DNA from: Kingdonia uniflora
Lineage: Eukaryota; Streptophyta; Magnoliopsida; Ranunculales; Circaeasteraceae
Length of the DNA stretch: 64,000 nt
Reading direction: 5' to 3'
Assembly: GCA_014058105.1 (NCBI GenBank)
Contig: JACGCM010001954.1
Coordinates: 1,116,001-1,180,000 of the forward strand
Shown: piece by piece, positions 47,705 to 58,500 of the stretch
How the letters are laid out: every line of letters starts with the position of its first letter
How positions within the stretch are numbered: position 1 is the stretch's first letter
Position numbers and translations under genes: made by a program
Notes under the pieces: generated by a model
The model's database searches: none
What the model saw: the letters and a program-made list of their open reading frames with translations, nothing else
Told to the model about the DNA's origin: nothing

Positions 47705-48041
47705 CTCACCATGTTCACTGATTTTAACATTTTATTTTACTCCCTTTATTTATAACCACAGAGTACGATAAAATGCAATCCCAATTTTTAAGCCCCAACG
47801 ATATTAACAGATAATCTTCACATCTGTCATAGTTATCCACCTTAATAAATAGATACTTGCCAATTGTTAAACTTTAGCTCGAGTCATACGATATTATTTT
47901 TGTCATACAAGTTTACAATTTTTGTACAGTTCAATACACAGTTTTTAACAAATTATAATAGCATATGCTACAAATCACTAAGTTTTCATATATCAGATTA
48001 GAGAAAATTCTTTTTATTTCCTCCAACTAATAAAAAATAGA
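47705..48041 (+). other. Tat-A sequence resumed, with the aORF-2 start codon
   Basis: Tat-A resumes after copy II. The ATG of its aORF-2 is at 47712-47710 on the minus strand. The rest is AT-rich spacer between aORF-2 and aORF-1, cut by the reverse-strand gypsy element. Confidence 0.6.
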
Positions 48042-48579
48042 TAATCCACAATACGAATTGAGAAACCCTAAAAAGAAGAATTGTACGAAGAACACACAAA
48101 TTTGGCAGGAGAATTCCCTTTAGAGCTTTAATTGCTTAATCAATAATCAATTATAATCGAATTCATCTTAATCCCTGAGCTTCTCTCTCAGAACTTTGAT
48201 TGATCTAACATGATTTTTTCTTACCTAGCCTTGCCCCTTTATAATGGTTACAAGTTCTTTGTCACAAAATAGGGTAATTATGTTATTAAAAGCCTAAAAC
48301 TATAGGCTGAATTGTGCCTCTGTTTAAATAGAACAAGCCTCTGTTCAAACAAAAATAGTGTATTCGAACATATATTAAGTCTATTCGAACATAACTACTC
48401 AGACAGGTATTTATTCGAATATATTTAAAAGTGTATTCGAACAGACATGAAGTCTATTCGAATAAGTTACTCAAACACTTATTTATTCGAATAGAAAAAG
48501 AAGTCCATTCGAATACAAAAGGGGTGTGTTCGAATAAACTTTAAAAATGTCTAAAAAATGCTCAGATCCTTCTAGATCA
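48042..48579 (-). repeat. 3' LTR of the reverse-strand gypsy element
   Basis: It matches 53298-53858. Read on the minus strand it begins TGATCTAGAAGG and carries about ten ATTCGAA/TTCGAAT motifs in its first 270 bp, in loosely repeated TCTATTCGAA units. A TATAAAGG sequence (minus strand) lies near 48238. Confidence 0.85.
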
Positions 48580-48631
48580 TGGCTCCACCTTTTAGGAGCC
48601 TTGAGCTCTTGCTCAAGCTAGAACTGGAGGT

Positions 48632-49000
48632 ATGGGAATACGGCTGTGCCCATTTCCCTGCTGTACCACTTCTACTTGTAAGGTAGTTGGCCTTTCTTCC
48701 CAACCTGGAATGACTCAATACTACCCCGTCTTGTATCATGAACTTTTCTCTCTAAAATGTCATCCTCTTGCAACGGATCTTCTTTTTCCATCCATAAATT
48801 ATCAATTAACGGTAGGCGAATGTTAATTGTAGAGTCTTCATCTAAAAGAGACGGCTCAAACAGCTTTAAATGATCGGCATTAATCACCGATTACATCTTC
48901 ATGAAAGGTGGCAAATCCAATTAGAATGCATTGTCACCAATCTTCTTTAGTATCATAAATGAACCATAACGGATAGGTTTGAGCTTCTTACCTTTCCCCT
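48632..49000 (-). pseudogene. Integrase C-terminus with chromodomain-like end
   Basis: The minus-strand frame 48887-48672 reads INADHLKLFEPSLLDE, then ILERKVHDTRRGSIESFQVG and KKGQLPYK. The pattern R-R-G-x4-F-x-V-x-x-K-G resembles the chromodomain of chromoviruses, which binds histone marks and steers insertion. Key aromatic residues cannot be judged because a frame break follows. Confidence 0.55.
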
Positions 49001-49473
49001 TTAACCGTTCCTTACCCAAATACAGCCAAACTAGGTTACCCTCTTGAAAAGTACACTCAACCCGATGTTGTCGTGCCGAGCCTTATACTTTTCTTAAGTC
49101 TTTTTTAATTGTGCTTCTACCACCTCATGAACCTTGTTTATCCTTTCAATGAAACGTTGAGCTTTAACTTGTTCATCTTCCTCCTTTCCTGATAATGTCT
49201 TGTCGCCAAGACTAAAAGCCAAATCAAAAGGGCTTTAAGAAAAGTACCCCAAACAAACTTCAAATGGAGACTTCAAAGTGGAACCATAAATTACATGGTT
49301 AAACGCAAACTGAAGATACGGTAAACTCTCATTCCAAGTCTTAGGATGCTTAGAATAGAATCCCCGTAGTAAATATACCAAAGTGTGATTAACTACCTCT
49401 GTTTGCCCATCCGTCTACGGATAAAAAGCGGTACTTCTCTTTAACATGGTATCCATCACCCCCATAACGATCT

Positions 49474-50181
49474 CTAGAAATACCCAAAAAAATGGCTAAC
49501 CCTATAAAAAAATAATAGAATAAGAGAACCCAAAATACCTCCAGACGTCTCTGAAAAACAATCGCGTTGCTCCTTCCCCGATGACCGCTTCTGGCATGGA
49601 ATAAGAATAATCATCTTGCTAAATCGATCCACCATAACAAACATATAGTCATTCTTACACTTGGTCATGGTCAAACTACCCATAAAATATATCAAAATGT
49701 TCTCCCACGGTCGGTGTGGAATTGACAATGGTAAGTACAGTCCTATCTTCTGGTTGGAAGGCTTCGATGTGTTACATAGCACACAACCACGAACCACACG
49801 AGCAACATCCACCTACATCATCGTTCAATAGAGATAATGCCATAAATTCAAAAAAGTCTTCTCAACCCTAAAATAACCTGCCACCCAGGAATAATGTGCC
49901 TTTCAAATCCAATACAAACAGTCTTCACCCTTTGGAATGCATAGTAGGCTGCCCTAGTAAATCAAACCATCCTTTAATATATACTCGCATGTATTGCCTA
50001 GCAGTAACTTCTCATGAATCACAATGAGCTCCTTGTCATCATCATACCATGTAACATACTCAGAAGGAACAATAGGTTGTATCTGTATAGCTACCAACAA
50101 AGTAGAAATAGTTGGTAATGGGGGTCGAGATAACATATCAGCTATTTTGTTGTCCACTCCTTTCTTATACTTGATCATCAA
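49474..50181 (-). pseudogene. RNase H end and integrase core, reverse-strand gypsy element
   Basis: The frame 50181-49954 ends RNase H with KYKKGVDNKIADMLSRPP. The frame 49812-49474 has CVLCNTSKPSNQKIGLYLPL (zinc-binding Cys) and DYMFVMVDRFSKMIILIPC. The catalytic Asp of the usual MDFVTGLP motif is altered (IYFMGSL). More integrase follows in broken frames toward 49000. Confidence 0.75.
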
Positions 50182-50613
50182 GGTAAACTATTGTAGGTAC
50201 AATATCTACTTCATATGGCGAGCTTGCTGTAGCTTGGACTGCGTATATAAGAACTATAATGGTTTGTGATCAGAATGTACAATAACCTCCTTCTCCAATA
50301 AGTAACTCCGTCAATGTTTCACTGATTGATATAATGCGTAGATTTCCTTATCGTAGGTAAGATAGTTTCATACTGCTCCTATAAACATCTCAGAATGGTA
50401 AGCAACCGACTTCCCATCCTGTAAAAGAATTACCCCCAATGCATAGTCTGATGTATCTGTCTCGACCTTAAAAGACCGCTATAAATTAGGCAACGTTAAC
50501 ACTGGTGTATTTGTAATCATGCGCTTCAGTAACATAAAAGTCTTCTCATGGTAATCTTTCCACAAAAACTTTACCCCAACCTTTGTCAAGGAATGTAACG
50601 GTGTGGCTATTTG

Positions 50614-51330
50614 TTATAAATGTCGAATAAACTTTCGTAAATACTGGCAAGAACCCATAAAACTCCTCACTTCCTTCACTGTACGGTGTCTAGGCCAATT
50701 AGTAATGACCGAGACCTTCTCTGGGTCAACTTTAAGCTCACTATCATCAACAATAAATCCTAAGTATACTAGCTCCTTCTTCCCAAACTCATATTTCTTC
50801 CCATTTAGAAAAGTTGTTATGATCGCAAAATGCTCAACACTTTGCATAAATGTACAAGGTGTTCCTCCCATGTTTGACTATATATTAAGATGTCATCAAA
50901 ATACATAATCACGAAATTATCAATAAAAACACAAAGTACTTCATTCATTAACCGCATAAATGTCGTCGGAGCATTGCATAACCCAAAGGGCATCACCAAC
51001 CCCTCAAGTAGTCCTTGTTTGGTCTTGAACGCTGTCTTCCAAGTATCTTCTTCCCGAATTCTAACTTAACAGTAACTCGACTTAAGATCTAACTTGGTGA
51101 AAAATTGAGCCTCCTACAACTCATCTAAAAGCTTGTCAATCTGTAAAAGTAGATAACGACTCTTCACAGTAATTTTCTTCAATGCCCGATAATCCACGCA
51201 CATCCTCCAAGACCCATCCTTCTTCGACACCAATAACACCAGTGAACCACAAGGTGAACAACTTGGATTAATAACTCATTGCCCTAGGAGTTCCTGTACC
51301 TATTTCTTGATCTTATCAGACTCTGTGACA
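50614..51330 (-). pseudogene. Reverse transcriptase, reverse-strand gypsy element
   Basis: Read down from about 51330: [18 protein letters not shown], then [20 protein letters not shown] (50993-50940), the catalytic box YFDDILIYS (about 50911-50885) and the connection KYEFGKKELVYLGFIVDD with ITNWPRHRTVKEVRSFMGSC. The active site is intact but frameshifts and stops separate the parts. Confidence 0.85.
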
Positions 51331-51701
51331 GAAGTCCGATATAACCTAATATTGGGTAGTGGTTCACCATTCACCAAGGTGATATCATGTTCTACATCCC
51401 TCTTGCATGACATCCCTTCTATGCCCATAAACAAGTCTTCAAACTCCTCTTGCAACTTCCCTATATCGGTTTGTTACTTAGGAGACATTGCCAAAATAGA
51501 CAACACCTTAGCCGACGAACCCTCTTAAACTGGTCGCACCTACTACAAAACAAACTTGCCGCTCGTATTAACCAACCTCTTCGCTTGAGTCGTTGTTACT
51601 AAATTATTGGTAGTAATATGTTCCTTACACGCATTGATATGAAACTCTTTCCCCTCCTTCACAAGATGATACTTGCAAGCTCTACGGTAAGGGATTACAT
51701 C

Positions 51702-51974
51702 TCAGTCCCAAAGATAAGGACTGCCCAAGTTGACTTGATACATGTCTAATAGAACTACCTCACATGTTATGTCGTCAATAAACTTCTGAGTTATCGTAAT
51801 CTTGAACGTACACTGCTTAGTGATCTTCAATTCTACATCTTTCTGAATCCAACCCAAACTATACGACTTAGGATGAGCCACAGTAGCCAAACCCATCTTC
51901 TTCACAGCTGCCTCAGAAATCAAATTCTTCAGACTACCTAGATCAATCATGGCCTCGACTAAGTTCTGCTTCAC
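51702..51974 (-). pseudogene. Aspartic protease, reverse-strand gypsy element
   Basis: A 90-codon frame with AMIDLGSLKNLIS (active-site Asp-Leu-Gly-Ser), ISEAAVKKMGL, and the C-terminal ILGxxxL-equivalent VNLGSPYLWD. It is the gag-pol protease that cleaves the polyprotein. Confidence 0.75.
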
Positions 51975-52096
51975 TTGAATGCTGACATAAAAAAGTTCTT
52001 CACGACTCGCCTCATCGATAGTTATAGGTTACTTGAACATTAAAGTAAGCTTAAGATTTGGCTTATCTAAATTTAGAAGATCAATAATCGTTACAG

Positions 52097-52960
52097 CTAG
52101 TGCATATTTCTCTCTCTTGCTCCTCTCCTCCTTCGGCCTAAGCTCCGGGTGAAGTTTCTAACATTTATCTGAAATTTGCCCATTTGCCTTATAATAACTA
52201 CAGTAATTCCCCTTGGATGAAGATTCCTCTCTCTTGAACTCCCCTTTATTCTCATTCTTCCAACCAGACTTATACCCTGACTTGCTCTTGTCGTCTTTCT
52301 TGTCACTCTTCAAGTAATTGCCTTCAATTAATAATTACTTTAACGGTAACATCTTCAATATTTTCTACTGTAAAGAGTTTTAACTCTCTTCTAATGGACT
52401 CTGACAACCCCCCCACGTATATTTCATGAACACCTCATACTCATCCACATCAATGTCCAAAACCAACGTTTGGCTATGAAACTCCGTAGTAAATTATTGT
52501 ACGGATTACCTAAAGTTTTGATGCAAATTATGTCATTTGTACTAGCGCTTTTGTTCATACCCAATACCCAATCGGATAGAATTGCTTCCTCACTAACATC
52601 TTAAACTCTTTCCAACTCAAACTTCCTACTTTGTGACGTTTCCGATATGATTTCCACCACGTGAGTACTTTACTTGTGAATTTCAATGTAGAGAAACAAT
52701 TTTTTTGAGTGTTAGAATATTCGTAAACAAAAAAATAGGTCTCTAACCTATCCAACCAATTATCAAACTTCTCGACATCGATTGAACCATCAAAAACCGA
52801 AATTTCAATCTTAAAGTCGATACAAAGATTACGCATAAGATTCATCAACTTACCAATACCCGAGTGCTCATTGATGGATTCAACATTACTAGGATCGCTA
52901 TCTATCTCCTCAGTACCCTCGTCTCTATCATCATCAACAACTTTTTTCTTCTTCGAGCGA
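52097..52960 (-). pseudogene. gag, reverse-strand gypsy element
   Basis: The frame 52848-52555 has VEKFDNWLDRLETYFFVY, KVLTWWKSYRKRH and SWKEFKMLVRKQFYPIGY, the core of the gypsy gag domain. A zinc knuckle at about 52200-52150 has lost its second Cys and its His (CSYYKANGQISDKC). Stops and frameshifts lie between. Confidence 0.75.
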
Positions 52961-53100
52961 TCTTACCGTAGAAGTTAGGTCAACTCAGTACCCTCGTCTC
53001 TATCATTGATCTAACTACTACTCTATCATCATTCGCAAGCCTTCCCGGGGTTTGTGAGACGCAATTGTTTTATCAACTCTCATAGAGTAGTAGTTAGGTC
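52910..53100. repeat. Direct and inverted repeats upstream of gag
   Basis: TCAGTACCCTCGTCTCTATC occurs at 52910 and 52985. GATCTAACTACTACTCTAT (53008-53026) is nearly complementary to ATAGAGTAGTAGTTAGGTC (53082-53100), so a hairpin can form. These may be replication slippage products. Confidence 0.6.
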
Positions 53101-53281
53101 AGAAACTTTCATTTCCAAAGTTGTGAGTCGATCTTCAGAATCGCCCATCTCTAAATTGGTTTTCTTCTTCAAGTTAGGTTCCCAGTAAATCTTCAACGGA
53201 CTCACTAGCTTCTCCTTCATTTGCTTGAGACGATCACGTGTAGAGACTATAAACCACAATCACCCCCGAGAATCGTTACTG

Positions 53282-53296
53282 AAAAACTGATACCGC
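53282..53296 (-). other. Primer-binding site, reverse-strand gypsy element
   Basis: The minus strand reads GCGGTATCAGTTTTT next to the 5' LTR. TGGTATCAG is the usual start of an initiator-Met tRNA site; one base differs. Confidence 0.55.
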
Positions 53297-53297
53297 T

Positions 53298-53858
53298 TAA
53301 TCCACAATACGAATTAAGAAACCCTAAAAATAAGAATTGTACAAAGAATACACAAATTTGGTGAGAAAATTCCCTTTAAAGCTTCAATTGCTTAATCAAT
53401 AATCAATTACAATCGAATTCATCTCAAGCCCTAAGCTTTTCTCTTATAACTTTGATTGATCTAACATGATCTTCTCTTGCCTAGCCTTACCTCTTTATAA
53501 GGGTTACAAGTTCCTAGTTACAAAATAGGATAATTATGCCCCTAAATGCCTAAAACTATAGGCTGAATCACGCCTCTGTTTGAACAGAACAAGCCTTTGT
53601 TCGAATAGAAAAAGTGTATTTAAACAAATATTAAGTCTATTCGAACAAAACTACTCAGACTTGTGTTTATTCGAATATACTTTTAGTATATTCGAACAGG
53701 AAAAAGTGTATTAGAACAAACATGAAGTCTATTCGAATAAGCTACTCAGACACCTGCTTATTCGAATTGAAAAATAAGTCTATTCGAATACAAAAGAAGA
53801 GTCTGTTCGAATAGACTTTAAAAAAAAGTCTAAAAAATGCTCAGATCTTCCTGGATAA
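53298..53858 (-). repeat. 5' LTR of the reverse-strand gypsy element
   Basis: It matches 48042-48579 along its length and contains the same run of TTCGAA motifs. Its minus-strand start reads TTATCCAGGAAG where the 3' copy has TGATCTAGAAGG. Confidence 0.85.
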
Positions 53859-53949
53859 TACTAAAAAAAGCAAAAACAAAATAGAGACTACAAAATACAA
53901 AATTATTGGTTTCTAAGAAAACCAATCACATGCATAGCAATAGCGTTGT

Positions 53950-54241
53950 TTCCTTGAGCAGATACCACCAGCCTCGTCTTCATCTGTAATCGCTTGCTTT
54001 GCAAGTAGATGAAAGCCTTTCCTGCGCCACTGCCTACTTGTACAATGTAATGGAAGTGGACCATCTAGTACCAATCCTCATATGTTTCCTCTACCTCCTC
54101 GTACGTCATACCTTGATAGGTAGGACAGACGGGAATGAGAGTTGGAAGGTCAAAGGACTGGGTCCCAAAATACCGAAACTGAAGTTCCTGTACTTTCACA
54201 AGCACTCCTACCTCATATTCTTGAAATCTCGTTGTCCCCAT
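53950..54241 (-). pseudogene. Small antisense ORF aORF-1 of Tat-A
   Basis: The conserved start is the ATG at 54241-54239 (MGTTRFQEYEVGVLVKVQEL). The frame continues with FRYFGTQSFDLPTLIP and GMTYEEVEETYEDWY, then a stop at the same codon that is also a stop in copy L (where copy II has Gln). Readable sequence continues below 54065 (MVHFHYIVQ, QSKQAITDEDEAGGI). It lies about 350 bp inside the Tat-A 3' LTR. Confidence 0.6.
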
Positions 54242-54595
54242 TGTAAAGAACATAAGCAACTAAGAAGAAGATTTCACCAGACACGAATACTTGATGACGA
54301 ATAATCGTCAATACAACAACAACAATACTTATAGTAGGGATTACATTCAATGCTCAGAAGGAATTCCAATAAAAAAAATATTAAAAGAAATAGTTTATAG
54401 GAAATCCAACAGCCAAATACAACAATCACATTATTATAGCAGTTCAGTCTCCAACAGTGCTTTAAGAAGAAGACGTCCACGTCAGCAAATCCATCATTAC
54501 ATTTTTCCAACAAAACTTATATGCATTCCATATAACAAGCTCGATTGAAACTTCTCAACTTAATACACCAATGCCTTCAGTTGAGAGGGGGTGAT

Positions 54596-55052
54596 TATAG
54601 GGATCTGTCCCTCGAGTTGAGGTAACAACGAACTAGTATCATGTCAGATTCACGTAAAAGACACGTGACATACACCTTGTCAACAGTAACACCTGGACCA
54701 CGAACTGAAGAATAACGTGGCTCGAGCACTCAAAGTAAAACAAAATGAGTCAAAGACACGTGTTTCCCGCGAACTAGCAGTTACAGAAATAACCTCCACT
54801 CTTCCTTCATTCCAGGAGAACGTGCTTACACATGAAAACGAACTGATCAAAAGGTCTATAAAAGGTATGAGAAACATAGGAGAAATGATGAGGTTACTTT
54901 CACTAAATTCTCGAGCTGAGGTCGTGGTTTTTACTTATTCAGAGGTTTTCACGCTAAACACCTGTTTCAATTAATATTCTTTGTTATTAATATTTGAGTC
55001 ACATGTACATTTGGTGTAAGAACCATTCGAGTTACGAAAATCGACCCTTACA
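54596..55052 (+). repeat. 3' LTR of Tat-A
   Basis: It is preceded by the polypurine tract GAGAGGGGGT, begins TATAGGGATCTGTCCCTCGAG and ends TCGACCCTTACA. A TATA box (TATAAAAG) lies at 54857-54864 and points toward the host gene 450 bp beyond. The LTR is 57 bp shorter than its partner. Confidence 0.85.
54857..54864 (+). promoter_or_regulatory. TATA box in the Tat-A 3' LTR
   Basis: TATAAAAG in the sense orientation of the neighbouring TBC gene, about 640 bp before its start codon. Read-out transcription from it into the gene is possible but only an inference. Confidence 0.45.
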
Positions 55053-55503
55053 GTTTACTGTTTAGTTTTTTTTGGTTACGAAATTTGCTTAAAAAAAGAA
55101 AAAAGATTGATGAATTGTTTAAATTTGTTTGAAGCCTACTTAAAGATGTTATAAGTTTCGAAAATGCAAACTTGCTCTCATGGAGCAGTTTTGCTGATTT
55201 TGGGCAAGCCACAGCTTCACATGCTCTAAACTTCAATACAACTATACAAGTGACATAATATACCTCCTTGGCCCATGACATTGCTATTATTGAAAAAAGT
55301 AGATTTGGTTCAGTGAATATTCAGCATCTCTTTGTCCAACAACTCAATATCACATGCAGCACCAACAGTAGAGCACACACTATTTGCATGTGCCCTCTCA
55401 TCTGATTCTCACTGTACCATCACCCCTCACTCTCTTTCTCTCACAATTCAGTTGCAGAGACCAACGCTCAAATCTCGGCAATCCGATCGAGTCAGTCCCA
55501 AAG
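55053..55503 (+). promoter_or_regulatory. Upstream region and 5' UTR of the TBC gene
   Basis: Only 451 bp separate the Tat-A LTR from the start codon. The right half has a CT-rich stretch (CTCTCTTTCTCTCACA near 55430) typical of plant 5' UTRs. A weak TATA-like ATAATATA lies near 55255. The original distal promoter now lies 48 kb away, before 6963. No transcription start can be fixed. Confidence 0.5.
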
Positions 55504-58500
55504 ATGAAGCACAACAACAAAAATACCACCACTTTACCGATTCTCACTTTCGAGCACAAAAGGTACAATCATCTCTCTCTCACTCATTCACACGCGTCTC
55601 TCTCATTCCCGAAATCTCCGTAAATCTCGTTTCACAAAAACAACTCTCGATTCTAGGTTTAGCTTTTGTTTCTCTCTCTCTCTCAATCGCAATCGATCGA
55701 GGCGAATGTTTCAATTACGTCGTAATTCAGACTAATATGGTTGTTTGTGATTCGTGTTTCGATTGAAGGATTGGTTGATTGATTTTGATCTTGTTTATGG
55801 TGATGGTGATTTTGGGGTTAGGTTTCGATGAGGAGGAGATGATTCGGATTGAGATAATTCGAATGTTGTTGCACTGTGTTTGATTTTGAATTTGGTTGAT
55901 TTTGTTAGAGTTTAGGGTTAGTGGTTACTGTAATGTTGGTTGGTATATGTTAATTTGATCGTGAAGTGGGAATTAGGGTTTGAGTAGTTGTAGCTTTAGG
56001 TTTCAGTAAGAACATGATTGGGTAGAGAATTCGACGTTTTACTGTGCAGAGGAGGATTTTATTATCTTTGATTTTGAGTTTTCCGAATTTAGGGTTAGCG
56101 GTAAGTGTAATGTGGGTTAGTAAGATTTAATTTGTTGATGAAGTGGGAATTTATTAGGGTTTGGTGGGGTTTAGTTATTAGTGTGCATTGGCAATGCTGA
56201 GCGATATGGGCTGTAAGATTGGTGAAATATGCTGTTGTCCAGATTGAGTTGGCGTTCTTTGGACGTTGAGTCCAGGTAAAATTAGCATGCTTGCAAATTA
56301 CTACTATGTGAATGCGGGATTTTAGGATTGTAGCCAATTATGTTAATTGGGTTAATTATCACAAGTTTGTTGATTAATGCTGCGTTGGAGTGGTGTGAAA
56401 ATAGTTAATTAAATTGGGAATTTGAGAAAATCTTTGGTTTGGACAGGGACGCCTACGGATTTGCTGTGAGGCCTCAACATTTGCAGAGATATCGAGAGTA
56501 CGCTAGTATCTACAAGGTATGTGCTTTTTCATAGAATTTATCTAGAATGATTTACATTTTCCTAAGCCCTTCGAACAAAAATAGGTTATTTAACATTTTC
56601 TATAACATAGCTGTGACTAAGAGATTTGGCGCCTATTGAGCTTGCACTTTTTGAAAGATTAGTAGTGCTATGCATCATCTTCTCCATGCGCCTGTCGTAG
56701 CTATAGTTATTCAGTGGAAATCGACTTGAAGATCGGACATTCTTTGCACACCACCTGCAATATATTCTAATGTACTGTAAACTCAAGATTTGAATATATG
56801 CAATCTTGAGATTTTTTATTTATCTTATTTTTAGATAAGTATTACGAGCCTAAGATGCAACATCGTAGGAGTGAAACTTCCATTTAAAATGTGCCATGGC
56901 AAACATTTACGACCACTCAACAATACCGAAATACCCACCTTCCAGAATTTGTAGACCTATAGACACAACTAATAGTATCATGCGGCTTACTCTTAAATAG
57001 TTCTGCTCGCAAAAACCTATGGAATATAATAATTTTAGGAAATGCTCGTAAAGAAGCACCTGCAATTTTGATTGCACCAGTGTAACTCCAGTAAGAGTTA
57101 TTTATTAGTATTATCTTATTTTTATCTTAGAAATAGAAGAAGACAGATATGGGTTTTATCTAAATGAGATGTTATTTTGCGTTCAGGAGGAAGAAGAGGA
57201 AAGGTCAGACAGATGGAAGTATTTCCTTGAGAATCAAGACGAGTCCCCTAAACTGCCTATAAATTGTCCACCAGAGGAGAGAGACGACACAGTCTCCATT
57301 GCTGATACCCAGGAAGTAGATACTGTATCTAAGAAGGGTGTAGATGAGGGCGATTCAACCAACCAGAAGTCCATTTCTAATGCTTCAGATGATGAAGATG
57401 TGCAAGGGACAAAGAAAGCGAAAAGTGATAATGCTCAAATATGGGCCCATATTAGACCTTCTCTGGGTGCAATTGAGCATATGATGAGCTTTCGAGTGAA
57501 AAAAAAGAAGTATATACTTAAAGACGAGCAAGAGTCCAAAAATGGAAACCACCTTGCTCCAATTGATGAGGCAGGAGCTTCAAAAGGGACCTCCGAAGAG
57601 GACTCAGATGACGAGTTCTACGACATGGAGAGATCTGATCCAATTCAAGAGGCTGGAGATGGAGTCACTACCGAACCTTTCTTTCCATGGAAGGAAGAAC
57701 TGGAATGCCTTGTCCGAGGAGGTGTGCCAATGGCCCTCAGAGGAGAGGTAAAGTAAATGATTAACATATCAAAATTAATGGATATCTGTCAGTTATTATT
57801 TCCATGTTCTGGATAAACCAAAACTGGTTATCAAATTGAATTAGTGGGAAATGACAAAAATATTGGCTGTCAAATTCGATATATATCAGGATGTATCCAC
57901 TATAGTGTTCTAGTCCAGTGATATACCTTTGTTAGTTTGTATAAACATATGATAAAATCAATCGTTAGATGAACATAACTGATATATCTGATAATTTACC
58001 TAATCCTAATATATCTGGCCTTTAAAATTTGAAGGTATCCACTATCCACTATTCAGCTGATATCCTTATTAATATATCATATCATATAGGGCTGCCAATT
58101 TTTCTACGTGTCGATATTTTGGACATCATTATGTTCCATATGCACATGTGGCACTCTTGTGGTTGTTGCTTCTCTGTGAGTCAAAATCTATTGCTTTATG
58201 CTTTTAACTTGTACTTAACAGCTATGGCAAACCTTTGTGGGCGTGAGGGCTCGCCGCGTGGAGAGATATTACCAAGATTTGCTAGACCAGGAAATTGTTT
58301 CCAATGACAATAACAAGTGTGATGGTATTAGTTCAATTAAGGGGCCAAGTTCACGCAGCGGATGTGCCCCTGAGAAATGGAAAGCACAGATTGAGAAGGT
58401 CGTCAACTAAATCTATCGAACTTGAACTTAAAACTATCTCTTGTAAATTCATAAGTGCTACCTTGGCAAAACTGCTTAAGCATTTCAAGCCTCTCATAAG

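Larger units (their letters stand above)
48042..53858 (-). mobile_element. Chromovirus-like Ty3/gypsy element, reverse strand (5.8 kb)
   Basis: LTRs lie at 48042-48579 (3') and 53298-53858 (5'). Between them, on the minus strand, gag, a zinc-knuckle remnant, protease, RT, RNase H, integrase and a chromodomain-like C-terminus come in order. There is one RNase H only, unlike the Tat elements. The primer site reads GGTATCAG, as for initiator-Met tRNA priming. The exact LTR ends are uncertain by a few bases and no target duplication was established. All genes carry stops. It sits in Tat-A between aORF-2 and aORF-1. Confidence 0.85.
6963..55052 (+). mobile_element. Tat-A: Tat-lineage Ty3/gypsy LTR retrotransposon split by five later insertions
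   Basis: Matching LTRs occur at 6963-7476 and 54596-55052, with a primer-binding site after the first and a polypurine tract (GAGAGGGGGT) before the second. The flanks are GTTTG (6958-6962) and GTTTA (55053-55057), a likely 5-bp target duplication with one change. Gag and protease run from 7550 to 9800 and resume after the CACTA insertion with RT, RNase H, a second RNase H and integrase to about 25390. Antisense ORFs follow. Removing the nested elements and their duplications leaves about 13.2 kb, a normal size for large Tat elements. The second RNase H after the RT-linked one identifies the Tat lineage. All coding parts are broken. Confidence 0.85.

Noticed and set aside
48340..48540. Regular TTCGAA spacing as a CRISPR-like array
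   Set aside because: The repeats are only about 6-10 bp with irregular spacing, lie in a plant LTR, and recur in the partner LTR.
48031..53863. A 5-bp target duplication for the reverse gypsy element
   Set aside because: The candidate flanks do not match cleanly and the LTR ends are uncertain by several bases, so none is claimed.
55332..55766. 144-codon frame over the start of the TBC gene
   Set aside because: It uses another frame across the 5' UTR, exon 1 and intron 1. The 55504 start continues in phase through ten splice junctions, this one does not.
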